Shown here piece after piece: positions 5,089 to 6,468 of a stretch of 6,468 nucleotides of DNA. The DNA comes from SZUA-87 sp041687805 (lineage in GTDB: Bacteria > Actinomycetota > Acidimicrobiia > Acidimicrobiales > Aldehydirespiratoraceae), in assembly GCA_041687805.1 (NCBI GenBank), contig JBDNJK010000069.1, positions 1 to 6,468 of the forward strand, read 5' to 3'. The notes under the pieces are model-generated. The model worked only from the letters and a program-made list of their open reading frames with translations, made no database searches and was not told where the DNA came from. The stretch's first letter is position 1. Every line of letters starts with the position of its first letter. Made by a program: the position numbers and the translations under genes.

Positions 5089-5886
5089 ATGGCTGCACGG
5101 TCCCGGAGTACACGACGTCTCGCCCGCCACTGGACCTCTGATGGTCAGGAGAATGGCCGGCTGCCGATCGAGGTGGCTTCAGAGGAGCCAATGGCGATAG
5201 AGCTCGACGGTGTGAGGGTTGCCACCACAATGCGCACGCCAGGTCACGACTTTGAGTTGGCGGTCGGCTTCTGTCACAGCGAAGGCCTGCTCGGAGGGCG
5301 CCCCGTCACCTCAGTGCGCTACTGCGCTGATGGTTCGGCGGTGGCGTCGGCATTCAACGTCGTGAGCGTTTCAACAAGCGGCATGGCGCCGGCGCCACGA
5401 CCGCGGCTCACGGCCACGACTTCGTCATGCGGATTTTGTGGGCACGACGAGATCGATGAACTCGCCAATGACCTGCCTCGTGTTGGTGGAGCGAGCGTGA
5501 GTTGGGAGGCGCTGGCCGAGGCACCGGATCTGCTACGGAAGGGCCAGATGTTGTTCGATGCAACTGGGGCTGTTCACGCAGCCGGTGTGATCGAGCGAGA
5601 CGGCGCCATTTCTCTGGTGAGAGAAGACATCGGTCGCCACAACGCGGTCGACAAGGTGGTGGGCCGAATGTTGCTAGACGGTCGGCTTCCGGCGATTGGG
5701 CTCGGACTGGCGTTGAGTGGCAGGGCCAGTTTTGAACTCGCTCACAAGGGTTGGGCCGCCGGCTTCCGAGCGATGGTGTCGGTGAGCGCCCCGACCGACC
5801 TTGCCGCTGCGGTGGCCGACATGGCGGGCATTCAATTGGCCGGTTTTGCCCGTGATGGGGCTATGACCATCTACTGCGAAGGCTGA
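5089..5886 (+). CDS. fdhD: FdhD, formate dehydrogenase accessory sulfurtransferase
   Basis: The product is 265 residues. FdhD receives sulfur from a cysteine desulfurase (IscS in E. coli) and passes it to the bis-MGD molybdenum cofactor, which formate dehydrogenase needs for activity; it acts in the cytoplasm. Signature features are the N-terminal EVASEEPMAIELDG block at 28-41, TPGHDFELAVGF at 50-61, the catalytic loop TTSSCGFCG at 110-118 with a C114-x-x-C117 pair, REDIGRHNAVDKVVG at 178-192, and SGRASFELAHKGWAAG at 210-225. The C-terminal part (SAPTDLAAAVADMAGIQLAGFARDG, 233-257) also follows the family. The length is typical. The ATG at 5089 has no Shine-Dalgarno but a well-placed -10 hexamer. 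No formate dehydrogenase or molybdenum-cofactor biosynthesis operon is visible beside it. The upstream nitrobindin has no known link to FdhD. Confidence 0.95.
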   Translation: MAARSRSTRRLARHWTSDGQENGRLPIEVASEEPMAIELDGVRVATTMRTPGHDFELAVGFCHSEGLLGGRPVTSVRYCADGSAVASAFNVVSVSTSGMAPAPRPRLTATTSSCGFCGHDEIDELANDLPRVGGASVSWEALAEAPDLLRKGQMLFDATGAVHAAGVIERDGAISLVREDIGRHNAVDKVVGRMLLDGRLPAIGLGLALSGRASFELAHKGWAAGFRAMVSVSAPTDLAAAVADMAGIQLAGFARDGAMTIYCEG

Positions 5887-5951
5887 CCCAAGATCGATCA
5901 GTGAAGTCGGCGGTGTGGGCCATTGGCTGGGCATAAACGCCGTGTGGTGTG

Positions 5952-5957
5952 TAGCCT
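5952..5957 (+). promoter_or_regulatory. Candidate -10 element TAGCCT for the substrate-binding protein gene
   Basis: TAGCCT fits TANNNT and lies in the 114-base gap after fdhD. It would place the transcription start near 5964, giving a leader of about 37 bases with a Shine-Dalgarno. A TTGGCT at 5923 is too far upstream (23 bases) to serve as a normal -35. The call is tentative. Confidence 0.35.
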
Positions 5958-5963
5958 CTCTCC

Positions 5964-5999
5964 CGCTCGGTTACACGGGCGAGAATTCCTGGAGGGAAT
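5964..5999 (+). other. Two adjacent hairpins in the leader of the substrate-binding protein gene
   Basis: CGCTCG (5964-5969) pairs with CGGGCG (5976-5981) through one G-U pair, with loop GTTACA. ATTCC (5985-5989) then pairs with GGAAT (5995-5999), with loop TGGAG. The second stem and loop include the Shine-Dalgarno GGAGGGA (5991-5997). If transcription starts near 5964, the first stem would form the very 5' end of the mRNA. Both stems are short, so a regulatory role is speculative. Confidence 0.3.
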
Positions 6000-6000
6000 C

Positions 6001-6468
6001 ATGTCAAAGAGAGTCACACAGATCGTCGCGTTGCTGTTCGCATTCAGCCTCGTGGCGGCAGCCTGCGGCGATAGCGGATCCGATACCGCCACGCCGGCAG
6101 CCACCGCCGCTCCGGCAACCACAGCAAGTTCAGGGTCAGACGCAGCTCCTGCGTTGCCTGATCTGGGTGGTCGCACGGTCACGATTGCGATCGAGAATGC
6201 TTACTTGCCGTTCAACTACATCGACACGGCCACTAACAAGGGTGCCGGCTGGGATTACTCGGCAATCGGTGCGATGTGCGAGTTGCTCAACTGTGTTCCC
6301 GATTTCGTCTCGACGGCGTGGGACGGCATGATCATCGCGGTTGGCGATGGCCAGTACGACATGGCTGCTGATGGCATCACCATCACTGATGCCCGCGCCG
6401 AGGTTGTCGATTTTTCTGACGGTTACATCAACATTGATCAGCGGATGCTTGTTCGTATCGATGAGACA
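6001..6468 (+). CDS. Amino-acid-type ABC transporter substrate-binding lipoprotein (3' end outside window)
   Basis: The frame is open from the ATG at 6001 to the right edge (156 codons). Residues 1-21 form a lipoprotein signal peptide: basic KR, a hydrophobic core, then LVAAAC with C22 as the lipidated cysteine. A Ser/Thr/Ala/Pro-rich linker follows (about 24-53) and would tether the protein to the membrane. From about residue 58 the sequence follows the family 3 (polar amino acid) binding-protein fold: RTVTIAIENAYLPFNYID at 57-74, GWDYSAIGAMCELLNC at 83-98, WDGMIIAVGDGQYDMAADGI at 107-126, TITDARAEVVDFSDGYI at 127-143. Such proteins capture amino acids or similar small solutes outside the membrane for an ABC importer. 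The Shine-Dalgarno GGAGGGA (5991-5997) sets the start. The ligand cannot be told, and permease and ATPase genes would lie beyond the edge if linked. Confidence 0.93.
   Translation, partial: MSKRVTQIVALLFAFSLVAAACGDSGSDTATPAATAAPATTASSGSDAAPALPDLGGRTVTIAIENAYLPFNYIDTATNKGAGWDYSAIGAMCELLNCVPDFVSTAWDGMIIAVGDGQYDMAADGITITDARAEVVDFSDGYINIDQRMLVRIDET

Noticed and set aside
5898..6331. Frames overlapping the binding-protein gene (5915-6331 plus, 5898-6182 minus)
   Set aside because: The frame from 6001 has a signal peptide, lipobox and binding-protein fold; the others are low-complexity Ser/Arg/Pro or Ala/Val peptides from the same repeated-codon linker.

Overview
This window looks like chromosomal DNA from a GC-rich actinobacterium, and Acidimicrobiia (Ilumatobacter-like) is my best guess. 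The reasons are a CysO-type sulfur carrier, a nitrobindin and a short-form glycerate kinase that all resemble actinobacterial proteins. There is also a lone groEL behind a CIRCE operator with no groES beside it, and several genes appear to be transcribed without a leader. The lineage is judged from remembered protein resemblance, not from a search. I see no sign of phage, insertion sequence, integron, CRISPR or tRNA/rRNA genes, and the coding is dense with no gene-free stretch over about 120 bases.

Layout. Bases 1-1107 (minus) hold a GT20 trehalose-6-phosphate synthase-like gene that runs off the left edge. It diverges from a glycerate kinase at 1156-2142 (plus), with only 48 bases between the two starts. 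A 74-residue two-helix membrane protein lies at 2175-2399 (minus), convergent with the kinase and divergent from a CysO/MoaD-like sulfur carrier at 2485-2760 (plus). groEL follows at 2879-4498 (plus), under a degenerate CIRCE operator and closed by a strong intrinsic terminator. Then come a nitrobindin (4572-5060), fdhD (5089-5886) and the 5' part of a lipoprotein amino-acid-type ABC substrate-binding protein (6001 to the right edge), all on the plus strand.

How the genes relate. This is mostly a run of single-gene or two-gene transcription units with housekeeping or stress roles: compatible-solute synthesis, glycerate entry into central metabolism, sulfur transfer (CysO, FdhD), protein folding, heme/NO chemistry and nutrient uptake. 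They do not form one pathway. The usual partners (otsB, cysM/mec, groES, formate dehydrogenase, transporter permease/ATPase) are not visible and may lie elsewhere.

The main signal beyond the genes is a split in start architecture. Four genes have a TANNNT -10 hexamer exactly 6-7 bases before the start codon and no Shine-Dalgarno, as expected for leaderless mRNAs. Three others (cysO, groEL, the binding protein) have good Shine-Dalgarno sequences. I found no convincing new multi-gene system.
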